Positions 9,429 to 22,225 are shown, counted from the first letter of the stretch. The stretch: 64,000 nt of DNA from Ophiostoma sp. CBS 140.51 (GCA_029298735.1 JANSLP010000085.1:48854-112853), one strand, 5' to 3'. Translations and numbers: made by a program. Notes: generated from the letters alone by a model not told the origin.

Positions 9429-11258
9429 TAAAAGAGGGCGAAAAAAGGTAGCTTTTCGCGCTGTGAGAGAGGGGTGGTAAAGAAAAAGATGACTTGTGAT
9501 GAGGAAGGCGGTTCGAATGTGGAGTTACTCCTCAGTGGTCCAAAACACTAAAGGATGGAAGGAGAGTGATAGATGGGGGGCCCCTTGAGCAGATTTACAA
9601 AACAACCTGGGTCAAAACACGGGACGTGGGGTTTGGCCAAGGCGTGGGGAAGTAATAATTCGTAATAGGGTAATAGAGTAATCAAGCAATAGGGAAATCA
9701 GGTAATCAAGCTATTGCTCTAATTAGGGGTCGATGCAATTAGGCTCGTAATGCACATGCGATTAGGGGCAAGGCGGTTCGAGTTGTTGGTTGTTGGTAAT
9801 CGTGGGTGGTTGTTTGTCGGTGATATGTAGATTGACCTAGGCGTCCGTCGCGCCGATGTATGTTGCTGCAAGGCTGAGAAGGCGATTGATGATAGGTAGG
9901 AAAACGGGATGTGCAGCGACTTTGGCGCGCTGGATTGAGCAATAAAGGTACGCTGGAGAGGGGTGATGTTCAAGGCCGAAAGAAACGGGCCACGGAATAT
10001 GCAATCGAGGTAAAGTGGCGATGATGTCCGTGTACGATGACAACGTTCAAGGTGAGAAGGAAAATCAAGAAAAGTTGACAGAAGAGAGGTGATCGGATGG
10101 CGATGTAAGCCGGAGAAGAAGCAGAGAGTACCGATGATGTAGGTAAGAGAAGGTAAGAAGGGAGGGACGAGATCGTATCCGGAGTCCGTTCGTGCCAATG
10201 GAAAGCGTCCAAGTTGACTTTATGCTGCGGACCTGCAACGCGAAAAGAAAGTGCGCAAGTTTGGGTTTTTCGGAAAGGCCGCTGTCATGCGTAAGACGGA
10301 GAAAGAAAAGAGAGAAATTTGGAAAAAGCAAAACCGGAGTCTTGTTTTGTCTTCTCGGTCGAAGGCGGGTTTCGTCCAAGTTTGGTCACTTTTTTGTGCT
10401 TTGCTGAAAAGGTGATCAAGATAAAAAGAACAGAGCTGCCCACCACAGTCGATGTTTGTTGTCGGGTTCGGAGGTGAAGAGTGAGAACTGAGAAAGAATC
10501 AGAGAGTGAGAGAGACTGGATCTGCGTTCGTTTTTATTCTTTTCGTTGTCTCTTGTTTTTGATTTGTTGTCTTTCGTTTTCTTGTTGTTGCTCGTTGGGT
10601 TCCAATATAAAAAAGGGGTCAGGCACTTCGAAGGCCTTCCTTTTTAAGAAAAGAAAAACAAAACGACAAGGTAAAGGTTCGGACCGTCCGCCGTTGGTTC
10701 GTTGATATCCGGGATCCGAGGCTTGGGGTGCTCAACTGACAAAGCTAAAATCCAAGACAGGGGGAAGCCACGTTCGACCTCTCAGAAAGAGACCGAGAGA
10801 GAAAAAAGCAGAGCCGAGCGCGCGAGAGCGAGCGAGGGGGCAAGAAAAATCAAGAGAGGACGGCAGCTGATCGGAACGCCAACGGAACCTCTTCGGGCAA
10901 AGCAAAAAGCTTATATATGAGAAGTATATATATGCTTAGTTCGCCAGAGATCGCTTTCGACCCTAGCACGCTTCAATTCTTCAGCAGATAAAACCACCGA
11001 GATAATGGAGCCGTGCTCTCGTTTCTGGTGCCTTTCTTGGGATATTTTTGACTTGGTACGTCTTCTTTCAGCACGTCACAAATCAACCAAATGCAAAAAC
11101 ACCCGGGACAAGGAACAATGCCTTTCTCGTTTTGTGGCGCTTTAGGCGAATAAGGAGGGGTGACAGCAGCAAGAGACGAAGCGTGATGATGAAAGTATGT
11201 CCGCCACCCGAGAGGAGAGCAACACAAGGCGACTTAGAGAAAAGTTCAAAAAAAAGAA

Positions 11259-11275
11259 GGGGGGGGGGGGGGGGG
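11259..11275 (+). repeat. Homopolymer of 17 G
   Basis: An uninterrupted run of 17 G follows an A-rich stretch. It lies in non-coding DNA. Its length is likely to vary between isolates and to be error-prone in sequencing. Confidence 0.85.
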
Positions 11276-13317
11276 CGTGTGTATCAACCCGACTTATTGC
11301 ACGATGGCTTTCCCGAAACGGCAGTCAGTTTGAAACATGGACGAGAGCGTGCAGAGGCAAGATCGCGATGCGGCGGGTTGGCGGCTGACCCGTTTCGGTG
11401 TCGTCGTCGGTGCTGGGATGGAGGTTGAATGTGGTGGATGTGGTTGATGTGGTGGAGAAGCTGGAGTAGCTGGGAGTTGCTGGGCCCCGACTTGTCGGTC
11501 TCGATATAGGCCCGTTTCTTGAAAAGCAGGGGGGGTTGCGAGATGGTGTGGAAGGGGAAGAGCCGTCAGGCGAGACCCGAGAGACTTGAGTGACTGACGG
11601 GCTGGGACAGGGCCAGATGGGACTCGACAGGACGACAGCTGGACAGCTGGACACGAAACAGAGTTGTAAAGGAGGGAAGGCGAGACAAGTCAAGACAGGC
11701 CAAAACAAGTCAACACACACAAACAACACAAGGTTACTGCGTGTCTTGGCTGCGGTAACACGTCGTAACCAGGTTTGTCAAGCGGCCGCTCGGGGAGGAC
11801 ATGCAGCAGCAACAAAGGCAACAGCAACAGCAGAAGCAGCAACAGCAAGTGTGTAGTGTGCAGTCGGTGTGCGTGCAGAAAGTATCAGGCGTTCGCCGTG
11901 GCAGCAGACACACACGTCCGTTTGAGTCGTCGAGACAGAGACATGCACACAATGAGAGACTCTGGGGGTGGGGCGGAGCCTTGAGTGAGGCTTTGTACTT
12001 TTTGTGGCTTGGCTTGTCTGGGAGTATGCCTGTCCAACTGAAAAGACTGAGAAAGAACTGCGGCCGATAAACAGCGGTCGATTCCGCGCCACGTTTCTGT
12101 CCGTCACTCGTTGCGTCGTTATGTCGTTGTAGTCGGTGCAGCCGGGCGGGAGAGGGGCAGATAGACAGATGTGACAGAGAGAGGGGATGGTCACAGAAAG
12201 AGAGGGGCCGCTTCCGACGATCAAGACAGATCCCCGTTGATTTCCGCGTTCCGCTGGTAAGGTTGGCAGCAGCAGCAGCAAGGTACCGATGGTAACGATC
12301 AGCCTCTTGTCCCTTTTTTAGCTTGCAGCCTTGGCCGCTCGTGACGTCTCGTCCGTTCGGCTCGTGGCTTGTGGCTCACGTCTTGCGTCTTGCGTTGACC
12401 TCGTTCTCGGGTAAGGCTGTAGGACCCCCAAAAGGAAAAAGGAACTAAAAGGACTAGAACCTATGACCTGTTGATCGGTTTGACTCCACGGATGATCCTC
12501 ACGGCTTCCGCTTTGCTATATCAGCCTCGATGATTGGCTCGAGGATGAGGCAACGAACGAAAAAAGGGGAACAATCTGCGGACGCGGGTGCAGAAGTTGC
12601 AGCAGAATGCAGCGGACTGGCCGGTTCAGAGAGAGTCCAAGCAATGCGGACAGTGCAGAAACTTGCTCAACCCTCGGGGTGGGCTGTCAAGGTGAGGCAG
12701 TTTTCCATGCAGACGATGCAGGTTGCAGGTGAAAAACACAGCAAGCAACAGTTAGCAATAGCAGCACAAAGCAGCAGCAACAGCAAAAACAGCAATTAGC
12801 AGCGCGTGTTTTGAAGGAATGGGGCGGCTCGAGGTCTTGGTGGGAGTCGTTTAAGTCGTTAAAGCGGGTGGCGGCAATATACAGAAGGGAGCCAATATAT
12901 ATAAGTAGGGCGTGTTACAGAAACCACGAACAAGGCCAGAGAACCAGGGAGGAAAGGCTATAAAGTGCAGGTATGAACAGGGGCCGGTCAAAGAGATGAG
13001 AGAAAAAGAGTAAGAGAAAGAGAGAAGCAGAGATGGAGCTGGTCGCACACAAAAAAACGGCCAGTGGCTGAACAGGAAGGACAGCAAGAAAGAGGCTGTG
13101 AACTGTGCGCTGTAAGGTGTGACCTGTAAGAGCGAACGCGCCGACGGAGTGAGAAGAGGTGGAGGGTGAGAGGCAGGCCAGGGTGGGATGCGGGATGAAG
13201 AGACGGAACGAATGTGCAGCTGGCGGTACGAGCTATTGGTGTCTGTTCAAGAGATGGTCGTTCGGCGAGATGTGGCCGTGGCGAGGATCGAATATGTGCG
13301 AGGACGAGGAGGCTATC

Positions 13318-13337
13318 GTTATGGTTATGGTTATGGT
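13318..13337 (+). repeat. GTTATG short tandem repeat
   Basis: Three copies of GTTATG in a row plus a degenerate fourth (GTTGTG). Non-coding simple repeat with no further signal. Confidence 0.7.
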
Positions 13338-16300
13338 TGTGGATGCGAATATGGATATGAACGTGGTCGGTTGAGGAGGTACAAGGCGCGTGCAATGCAA
13401 TACACAAGTTCGTCGTGTGGTTGTATGAGTCGTCGAGTCGTGGATGAGCGTGAGTCGTCGAGTGCGATGCGATTGGCGGCTGGCGGGGCAGCAGAGCACA
13501 AAGCCTAGTAGGGATGGTCGTCGAAGGACAAGAAAAAAAGACGTCACCGGCCGAGAACTTCGTCGAGAAAAAGGACAGTGGCAAGTCGTTAAAAATCAAA
13601 GGGAAAGTCGACAAGGCCGGAAAATCGAGAAATCGAGAAAAAGGCCAAGAAGCGGTCGCAGGGGAAAGGTAAGAAACAAAAGAACGGCAGAACGACAGAA
13701 CAAAAAAAGAATAAAAAAAGTTCGAGGGGTATCAGAGAACAAGGTTTGGAAAAGGCGAGGCAGGTTCAAGACCCTTGTTCGTCCCTAGTTTTCTAGGTTT
13801 TTGGTGCAAGAAAGGCAAAAAAGGATGTCCGTGCAGCAAAGAACCCCCTTGGTCTGTTTCTTGATGTTTCGACCAGCGACAAAAGCAGACAAGGCGATGG
13901 GCCAGTGAGAGGAGAGAGGGCCCGTAGGGATGGCGAGGGTGGGATGCGTTGGGGCCGGGGCGGGGGGGGAGGAAAGAGAGAAAGAGAGGTCGTCGTTGGG
14001 ATGATGTCCGAAGACAGATACGGAGAATTACTGGAGAGAGAGGAAGCAGAAGGAGGTGAAAGAGAGACGGTCCGTGTAGGCCGCTGTAGATTTTTACTTT
14101 TTTGGTCTGTCAGCCGTCCGAAACAGGAAACCGCAAACACGCCATATCGCCGTGTCGCTCTTTCAACACTTTTAGCAACTGCATGCGCCTGCCGCGCACT
14201 AAAAACGTAAGTGTACGGGCGAGATGGAGTATCTTACGGCAGAGCTATGGTGCACGAATACAGCAGGACCCGAGGGTTAAGGGACAAGAGGGAAAGAACC
14301 AACGGCTCCGGTTCTGTTAGCTGCACACGTCGGGAAGGGGCGACCTTCGCCTCGCACGATACGGATTCATTGATACCGAGGAAAGTGCAAGTCGACGAGG
14401 CAGGCACGATCAGCATCCCCTGGAATAAACATGCCTCTACGAAGGTACAGACAAACAAAGAACAGGACAATCTCTCCAGCCGCCCACTACCGGCGGAGGT
14501 TCGGAACAGCTCCTACGAGGGTGGTGGTGATGGCGACATGGACCTAGCCAGGGCCCTGGACTCGAACGGGACCGAGAGCACCTCGACACGACTTTCTTTT
14601 GGATGTTTGTATCTGTGCTCCGCGGAGCTTGTTCTACGACATCAAAAGAGCTTTCCAATCAGCGGTAGCGCATAGCAATAGCACATGACAGGAATAGGCA
14701 GGAGCGGCGGTTCCTTCTCTTTTCAAAATACCCAAAATTGCTCCTTCTCTGAATCCTGTGCGGCGTGGAAAAAAGAAAAAGGAAAGAACGATCAAGACCC
14801 CATTGACTCTGTATCTCGGCTTTGCCTTCGTGTCTGGGCGTGCCGTCTCTTTGATCTCCAAACTTTTTCGATGGTGGGGTGGACTGCGAGTGGCCAGTGC
14901 TTGCGCATTTGCGGTATGCGTGTTGCGCATCCCACGGCGGCGGCGTGCTTTGTGGGAGTTCTGGCGCTGTGAGAGCTGTGAGGAACAAGAGGATTTTGGG
15001 GGAAGGAGGGGACGAGGGGGGAAGGAGACGAAAGAAAAGGGGTCCACATCCAATATGAGCAAGTTTCCATTGGCCCAGACGGCCCAGAAAGGTGGGGAAC
15101 GGAGCCCCAGGGCTTTTTTTTTTGCTTGGTCCTTGGGAGGGATTGGCAAAGTGCTATCGGCAGCCCGGCGCAAAACTATGGAGCCTGGGAGTACAGTGGG
15201 CAAAACGGCTAACGCTGGCTCTTTCCCTGCAGCGAAAAGCCGCTGTTGGCTGCCGCGCTTTGGGGGGACCTAGGCCAGGCCAGGCCAGCCAAGGAGGGAA
15301 AGACCAACCGTTGTAATCATGACCAAGGGCAAGAACAAGGGGCTTGTTGATATCAGAGAAGGCAAGTGCATACGAGTCCGAATTGACGCACAATTCAAAA
15401 ACAAGAATTTCGACGAGCATTACAAGAAATTGTTAATCCATGCAGCTTGCCGAATAAAACAGACAATACGGAAATACAGGAAATATGCTAAAAAGGAAAC
15501 GACAATTGGACGACACGTTGGGTACAAGCACAGAAACCAAGAAAGCAGAAGCTGGGAAGGCGGGCTGTCCGGGTTGTCGGATTTGCAACGATACGCTTGA
15601 ATGCACGCTCGACCGCTTTTTTCTTCCTTTTTGTTCCCTTTTCTTTTTCTCGCTTCTTTTAACCTGTTCTCTATTTTTGGCGTCACATATTTATTTTTTG
15701 TACGTTTATGCTTCCCTCTTCCTTCCCACTCCTCCCCTCGAGAGCCGAGAAGGGAATGAGAAGTGATAGAATAGGTGACAGAAATTCAGTCACAAAAATA
15801 AACGAAAAGAAGTAAGAGGATCCCAGTATTATTGACCTCGACCTGACCGGTTCCCCTCTTGTTACTCTCGTCTCCCCTCGCGGCAGCCGGTTCGGACACC
15901 CACCTTTTTGATGTGTCCCAGTCGAGTCGACCGCTCGCGCCTTGTCCTGCATGAGATATGACAGGACAAAAATGCGAGCGGCCGGCGTCACTGTTCCCAA
16001 GAGCACAGAAAAACAAAAAGGGCAAGAGACTTGGCCAGAGGTCTCACTTCTCGGTCGTTTATTCAATTTCTCTTTCACGTTTATTTTTAAGCTTCATTTT
16101 TAGTTGATTGTTGGTCCCATCTGCTGGTTGTCGTTCACCCTTTCCCCTGATCCGTCCAGTCATACACATCATTCTATTTTCTATTTTCCTCGTACGTTCT
16201 TTATGATTTCTTCTCTCTGCCCTGTGTATATTTATCTCGCAAAAGTACGTCGTACGTAATACAAACACGGCGGACGAGACAGGTGAGGTCCAAAAGAGGA

Positions 16301-18303
16301 AGAAAAATGAGATGCCACAGAAAAGGCCCAAGGAACACAAACAGCCAAGCCATGTCTCGTGGGGAAGGGAGTGCATGCATCCGTCTCTTATTCCTTGTCC
16401 CTTGTATTTTGTGACGATCATTTCAGCTCAAGTCTGGTATGAAAATGCGATGATAACGTTGGAGGATGCCTTGAGAGCCTCTGTAACCTTCACCGTCGTC
16501 TTCCACATTTTTCTTTTGTTTTCTTTATTTGGTCAAGTTTTTTTGTATTTTCATCCCGCCCCCATCTTGTTTTCTCTCCCCTGCTCCTGTCCAATCCTAC
16601 TATCCCCACGTCTGATGCCGCCGCCCCCGTGTTGATGTTGCATGCCATGCCGGCACCGAACAGACTAGTGCCGTTTGGAGGCATCAATGTTGGTGGGCTT
16701 TCTCATCTGGGTTTTCTTTTGGGTAATGACTGCCCTCTCGCTGGCGCTTAAGTCGGAAACAACGAGCAAGAGAGGCATAGACGGCACCCACGCCCCCAAG
16801 GTGGCGGCACCGCGTGGTCACTCTTGAGGTGTGCCATGTATCTGGGGAAAATGGTTGGTATATTGCATGGGATGTGGAGAAAGCATGCTACCGGTAACCG
16901 AGTCCAGATAGATATGGGCCACGGCATACTTCCTTCGACTGTCTCGTCCGTTGTTGTTATTTTTACATTTTGAATTTGATATTGATATTGCATGTCTCGC
17001 TTCCACCGTACAGAACAACAGACTCGCGACCTATGACGACACTCTGCCTGATCGCGCTTCATGGTATCCTCCTTCTCCTCAGCCCTGTAAATGTACTTTG
17101 TGTATCCGCTCGTAAGGTCGCGGACAAGAGCGGAATCTCGTCATGGTCAGGGGGGATTAGGCATGAACGAGATATAGAATATGGAAGAAAAAAAAACCAT
17201 CCTTGTACATGGGGCGGGCGAGTTCGTGACCATATCCCAGGCTTGGCCGGCTCTGCCTGATCCTGTACCGGCCTGCCGATTCTGGCATCCGGCCGCCCAT
17301 CATGTATGTCTCCTCGCAGGCTGGTTGCCCTCCCTCCCTCCTTCCCCTTCCTTCCTTTTCCGTCTCGCGCGCGCGCATCTTGTGATACCTGTGATCTTCT
17401 TGCTGTAAGATCGAACAGGGGCTGGGGGAGAGAAAATCAAAAGAATGGAATGGGGAAGGACAGAGTGGGTCGTGATAGAACAAGGAGGAGAGATAGGGGA
17501 AGGAGGAGTGAAGGGGGTGAATGTGATATCGGGCAGCAGGATAGGGGCAGGCGGACAGAAAAGGGAGAAACGGAAGTTAACAATGGCCGCACAAACAACT
17601 TCAGTCCAAGACATGCCCGCATCACGATATCATCGACAGGCTATGATAGCCTCAACGACGACAGTCGACGGCCCTTGCCATCAGTGCAACCCCCCTTACT
17701 CGCCCTATTCGGCGCTCCTATCGTTGGTGTGTGGAGCACTCGTTCTGATGTGGGTTCATAGTCGAGCAAAAAACCGGGGTATCATGATGTTTTATTTTGT
17801 TGTGGCTGTATGTTTGTGATACAAGAGGTGGAAAAAAAAATAGAGGTCTTTTTGTCCCACCTCGCACAGAAAAAGGACACAACAAAAGACAAAAGACATA
17901 GGAGACACGTACTCATACGTACGCCCCCTGCTTCTGTTGTCTCTGCTGTCTCTCCTTGTCTCTCTCACACACACACACTCTCTCTGTGTGTATCTTCTTC
18001 CCTTTGTCTGCTTTTTTGAATTTCTGATCATGTCTTGCCATCCCTCCATCTTCCTCATTCCTCGTTTCCCTTTTGCCTCGGTTTAGCCCGGTCTGTATCG
18101 GGCCTTGTTGCCTGTTGGCCTGTCCACTCGATGGACAGCAGGTCGGCCCTCTTCTCGGCTTGCCTTTTCGGCTTGCCCTGACTCTCCTTTATGTTGGCCT
18201 GCCTCTCTTGGCCTAATAAGGCTCGCCACATTTTCAGAATGTGTGTTGCACAAGGCTACCTTGGTCGTTGCCTGCTCCTGTCCTCTTCTCGAGTAGACCC
18301 ATG

Positions 18304-21300
18304 TCACTTGCTTCCCTCATCGCCCGAGTCGTCAAACATATCGACGGCTCGCATGCGTTTACGGGGCGGGAACGCCGAGGAGGAGGTGGGAGTGGTGGAG
18401 GTGGTGGACTTGAAGTGCATGCGTACTGGCTGTGGGGTCTGCACGGATGATGCCTGCACACCGACATATGCCTGGGATGCCTGCACAGATGCCTGCACAG
18501 CTGACGACCCGGAAGGGGCCGAGTCATCACTGGGGGTCCCTGTCGGCCTGGAGGTGGACCTGGACGTCGGATCGGCGGGGATATCAGCCGGTGCATCTGT
18601 CGCTGCTGCAGCTTGCGCGGGTTGTTCTTGTTCTTGTTCCTCGCTTGTCGTTGTCACAGACGTAGCCGTTCTCTGTGGTGGGCGTTGGGCATCGTGCATT
18701 GCAACGTCGCGTCCGTGGCCGCCCTGGCCACCCTGGCCGCTGAAGGCGTTTTGGTCGACGCCACGGACGTCATTGTTCTCAATGTCTCCGATGACATCGC
18801 GATCGTCCTCACTGCTCGACGACAGATCAGACATGCCGTAGGCTTCGTAGTCGTCATCGTCGTCTTCCATGTCTTCGTTGCCATCATCAGAGGCAATCTC
18901 GCCTTCTTCGCTCATTTCGTTGTCGTCCATATCCCCCACAAGAGCACGAATCTCGTCGTCTGTGAGAGGAAAACCGTCAAGACGGGCACGACGGTCGCTT
19001 GTTGTCTCTCCTTCCATCGGTTCGCCATCAATGTCCTCGTCGTCCATGCAGGCCAGATCGAGAGCTTCGTCGTCTGTGTAGTCGGAACGGTAGGCCCATT
19101 CGTCTTCGTCGTTAACACCTTCCTTTCTGCCAACAGGCTCACTGCTGTCGACCTGCATCTTGTCGTCCGCGGAGCTGTCGGCCCGACGGAATCCCGATGC
19201 AGACGGTTCTTGATCGATCGCCGGAGCCGTCGTGTCGACCGTCTTCCATCGGCTCTTCTTTGTGGATGTGGCCGTTTCTGTTGCGAGAGGTTCATCTGTA
19301 GGCTCGGTGCTCTTCTCGCCTTCCAGCCGGGGCGGATTCTCAAAGCTGGAGACCAAAAATGCCTGCGTCTCGGCCGAAAAAACAGACCAGCCCTCCCAGT
19401 GACCCAGCACGAGTCCAATACTGCGTTTCCACTTCTCGGCACGCATGCGGCCCCATTGGAACTTGTCGGCCAGTCTTCCGAGAGAAGCAAAGACATTGCA
19501 GCGGCGCAGAGCGGCATCAAAGAGCTGGCGGAAGCGCCAGGCGTGGCGGATGCCGCTAGTGGCAGAGGAGGACAAAATGTCGCTGACAACATAGACAGCA
19601 ATGAGTTGAGCGCCGCTGGTGTCGACCACATCGTCGGAACCTTTAATTTTTTCGTCGGCCTGCTTTTCCTCGTACTCTGGGTTGGCCTTTGTGTAGGCTA
19701 GTGGACGCTTGACGTTGGCCACAATCAAGTCGACAATCTCATTGGCGCCGCGGCTGGCGTGGGTAATAGCAAAGGCCGTAACGCGGGCGACGTCGCCTTT
19801 TCTGAGTTTCGAGAGTGTTGTGGGCAGGCGTGCCAACAAATGCGTGAGACGGGCCTTTTCGAGCGGGTTGAGGAACGACTCCTTATCGTCGTCACCTGCT
19901 GATGTATTGGCGTTGGCATTGGCCTCTGCCTCGGCGTCCGAGTCGTCAGAAGAGTTGTAGTCCGAGTCACTGACTAGCTCGACCAGGCTCGTGTCAAACT
20001 CGTATGGAAGCGGGTTGTCAGGCGTCTTCCACGCATGGCTTCCCTCAAAGAGTGGGATATATTTGCCGCGTTTGGCTTGTCCTTGAGTTTTGTCCCGCTG
20101 CGCATGAAGTCCCGTCACGGTTTCCCACAAGCGGTAACGATACCAGACACCAGCCTCACACCGGGCATCCCAGAGCCAAGCCCACTTCTCCTCGAACTGC
20201 ACTTCTGGCCGGCTCATCAGCAAAGCCTCAAACTCGGGGCCCTGGTCAAGGACCTGCTCAATGACCTTGTGGACCATGCGGAGCTTCTTGATGTCACGGG
20301 GTGCACGAACAGGAACGTGGAGGATGCCCTCGCGGCTTGGTATACCCACAGATGCAGGACTGTTGAACGTAGCCGGTGGTGGGATACCCATAGCCATGCC
20401 GCGCCCATGGCCCTGGAACCCGCCCCGTCCTCCTCCTTGAGAGAATGCGGGAGGCGCAAATCCTGGTGCGGGAGCTTTGTCTTTCTTCGATTCTGGGGGC
20501 ACAGGTCGTGCGCCAAACGGCTGTGAAGCTGCACTGCTGCCTCCTCCTCCTGCAGTCATGGCTGTCGAAGATGCTGCTACCACAGCTGAAGATAGATGGC
20601 GGTGCAGATTTAAGTAGTAGCCGTAGCCCAGGTACCGGTTCTGCATGGCACTGACGGCGGCATCGATGTCGCTAGCCGCTGTATCGGCCGCCAACGTGAC
20701 AATCGCCGCGACCGACTTACGGTCTGTAGCTGTAGAGTTGGTTGTTGTGGACGGCAGGATGCGGACGGCATCGACGGTTAGGCGACTGCTGCCGAGTACC
20801 AGAGCTTTGACGGCGGCCGGTGATGTTCCGGGCGGCATGTTGGCAAGTCGTATGGTGGGTTTCGAGGTGGCCTTTTCTTCTGCTCGGTCGACAGCACCGG
20901 AACTGCTGTTTCGCGGTGCATCGTCCTCGACAATCTGGCCTTCTTCCTCGCTGTCTCCGCCTTTTGTTTTGTTCCCATATTCCTCGTCATCCTCGTCGTC
21001 GCCAAAGGCAAGTCGTGTTCGTACATCGCTTAGTCGACTGGGTCGTGCATCTCGCGATCGTGAGTTATTGTTATTGTTGTTGCTGTTGTTTCCACCACCC
21101 AAACTTCCTGGCCCGCTGTTTCGGTGGCCCCCGTGGTTGGACGAGGGTATGCTGAAATGTCTTCGGCCGCCTGTAGCACCAACAGTCGATCCGCCCTTGG
21201 GCTGGGGTATAGATGTGGACAAGGGCCGGTTTTGTTGTTGTGAAGGAGCTGTCGTCGACGAGCTTCCCCCATCGTCGTCAAAGCTCTTGACAAAGTCTTC

Positions 21301-21462
21301 GTAGACAGCCGCCGTTTCAGCTGCTTCTCGCTGCCGTTTCGCTTCGGCCTCGGCGCGCTGGCGTTCAAAGATGGACTTCTTCGTCGAATGCTTCGCCGGA
21401 AAGCGGACATTGAAGCCGCTGCCGCTGCCTCCACCTCCAGTGTTGTTATTGTTGCTCGACAT
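18304..21462 (-). CDS. U2 snRNP-associated SURP/SR140-like splicing factor
   Basis: The product has 1052 residues in one exon from the ATG at 21462; a 12-residue upstream extension would need a GTG start and is rejected. Visible order: an N-terminal motif KKSIFERQRAEAEAKRQREA with YEDFVKSF, typical of U2SURP; a long Gly/Asn/Ser linker; a degenerate RRM at about 203-290 (TIRLANMPPG ... GYGYYLNLHR); a SURP module at about 395-450 (VHKVIEQVLDQGPEFEALLM ... WYRYRLWE); and a CID-type helical domain at about 533-700. A short cwf21-like motif (DDEDIDGEPMEGE) and a long acidic, Q/A-rich tail follow. In the family this nuclear protein is associated with the U2 snRNP and 3' splice-site recognition. The domain order makes the assignment strong. 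It is divergently arranged with the FAD oxidase gene. Confidence 0.9.
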   Translation of the reverse strand: MSSNNNNTGGGGSGSGFNVRFPAKHSTKKSIFERQRAEAEAKRQREAAETAAVYEDFVKSFDDDGGSSSTTAPSQQQNRPLSTSIPQPKGGSTVGATGGRRHFSIPSSNHGGHRNSGPGSLGGGNNSNNNNNNSRSRDARPSRLSDVRTRLAFGDDEDDEEYGNKTKGGDSEEEGQIVEDDAPRNSSSGAVDRAEEKATSKPTIRLANMPPGTSPAAVKALVLGSSRLTVDAVRILPSTTTNSTATDRKSVAAIVTLAADTAASDIDAAVSAMQNRYLGYGYYLNLHRHLSSAVVAASSTAMTAGGGGSSAASQPFGARPVPPESKKDKAPAPGFAPPAFSQGGGRGGFQGHGRGMAMGIPPPATFNSPASVGIPSREGILHVPVRAPRDIKKLRMVHKVIEQVLDQGPEFEALLMSRPEVQFEEKWAWLWDARCEAGVWYRYRLWETVTGLHAQRDKTQGQAKRGKYIPLFEGSHAWKTPDNPLPYEFDTSLVELVSDSDYNSSDDSDAEAEANANANTSAGDDDKESFLNPLEKARLTHLLARLPTTLSKLRKGDVARVTAFAITHASRGANEIVDLIVANVKRPLAYTKANPEYEEKQADEKIKGSDDVVDTSGAQLIAVYVVSDILSSSATSGIRHAWRFRQLFDAALRRCNVFASLGRLADKFQWGRMRAEKWKRSIGLVLGHWEGWSVFSAETQAFLVSSFENPPRLEGEKSTEPTDEPLATETATSTKKSRWKTVDTTAPAIDQEPSASGFRRADSSADDKMQVDSSEPVGRKEGVNDEDEWAYRSDYTDDEALDLACMDDEDIDGEPMEGETTSDRRARLDGFPLTDDEIRALVGDMDDNEMSEEGEIASDDGNEDMEDDDDDYEAYGMSDLSSSSEDDRDVIGDIENNDVRGVDQNAFSGQGGQGGHGRDVAMHDAQRPPQRTATSVTTTSEEQEQEQPAQAAAATDAPADIPADPTSRSTSRPTGTPSDDSAPSGSSAVQASVQASQAYVGVQASSVQTPQPVRMHFKSTTSTTPTSSSAFPPRKRMRAVDMFDDSGDEGSK

Positions 21463-22225
21463 GCTGTCGTCGTGTTTGCTCTCCCATATGGGAGGCACGT
21501 CAAGGTCTCGCTGACGAAAAGCTGTTCAGCGTTGCTGCCATTGACAGAGGGTTCGGCTATCATAGATCGTGCATCGTGGGTGGTCGTGAGTGTGTCGCTG
21601 CAGTTCGTGTGCGCCGTCGTCGTAGAATGCGCTTGTCAAAGTGAAGCTGACGGTGTCGACGCTGCAAAATAGCGATTCCTTGGCTTGGCGCGCCTGCCTC
21701 GTTTCGCGCTGCTGGGCGTGGGGACCAGGCTGAGAGTATCGGGAAAGAACCCTGGAGCGTAGTATGGAGGGCGATTGCGTTTTACGGTTTTAGTGGGTCT
21801 ATGGTTGGGCCTTCCCTAACGGCTAGCGACGGCCAGTGTATTGTCCAGTCCACTGCGGGGACATCCACCAGCTTGCACCACTTTACACCAATTGCGGTCA
21901 TCCGAGGAGCTTGCAGAAAGGAAGACGATCGATCCTATGCACCGCACTGGACTTGGACCTTAGCTCGGAGCCCCGACATCGAAACGGCATCTTTGAGACG
22001 AGCAATGAGTCCAAGTGGGTTCAACTTCATGACAAGTGTTTGCTCTACGGATATAAAGAGAACGAGATTTCCACATTCAAAATTCAAAACTCAAAACTCA
22101 AACAATTATCCAAGTCCACGAGAAGACGAAGAATATCAAAGAAGAAGACGGAACGACATCGGCCCACTTATCGTCAAACGACATCCTCACTTACGACTCA
22201 CACTTGTCATTCATACGCCCTTAAA
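21463..22225. promoter_or_regulatory. Shared promoter region between the splicing-factor and FAD oxidase genes
   Basis: These 763 bp separate two divergent start codons. The reading frame of the oxidase runs open upstream to 21836 without a stop, but that part shows no FAD-enzyme similarity. It is AC/AT-rich near the start (22070-22200), like a leader. I see no gene inside. Confidence 0.5.

Larger units (their letters stand above)
9364..18303. other. Gene-poor 8.9 kb tract upstream of the copper-fist gene
   Basis: I find no protein-coding gene I can support. Open frames are short, biased by purine-rich (GA/GAA) or pyrimidine-rich low complexity, and show no domain motif. Visible landmarks are an 18-bp direct duplication (9393-9428), a run of 17 G (11259-11275), a CAG/CAA-rich patch (about 11800-11850), a GTTATG triplet repeat (13318-13337), CT-rich stretches around 15600-16600 and a CA/CT simple repeat (about 17955-17990). 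A TATATATA-type element near 12893 could be a core promoter. The tract may hold the long 5' region of the copper regulator, the 3' flank of the splicing-factor gene and unannotated non-coding RNA; none of this is shown by sequence alone. Confidence 0.5.

Noticed and set aside
9655..9735. Telomere-like TAATAGGG/TTAGGG words
   Set aside because: The words are degenerate and not in a regular TTAGGG array; there is no sign of a chromosome end or interstitial telomere.
11778..12281. Q-rich plus-strand and Cys/Phe-rich minus-strand frames around CAG/CAA repeats
   Set aside because: They are produced by simple triplet repeats and have no domains.
15319..15600. 93-codon basic ORF beginning MTKGKNKGLVDIREGK
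   Set aside because: It has an ATG and protein-like start but no domain, no neighbour support and low GC3 compared with real genes here. It could be revisited with transcript data.
18613..19701. Plus-strand open frame of about 362 codons
   Set aside because: Antisense to the U2SURP-like gene; hydrophobic runs come from reading acidic Asp/Glu codons on the other strand.
21463..21498. Extended start for the U2SURP-like protein
   Set aside because: The extension needs a GTG initiator; the ATG at 21462 is the first standard start and fits family N-termini.
21836..22225. 130-residue N-terminal extension of the FAD oxidase
   Set aside because: The frame is open, but it begins with a non-standard region that has leader-like composition and lies ahead of an FAD motif that is normally N-terminal.
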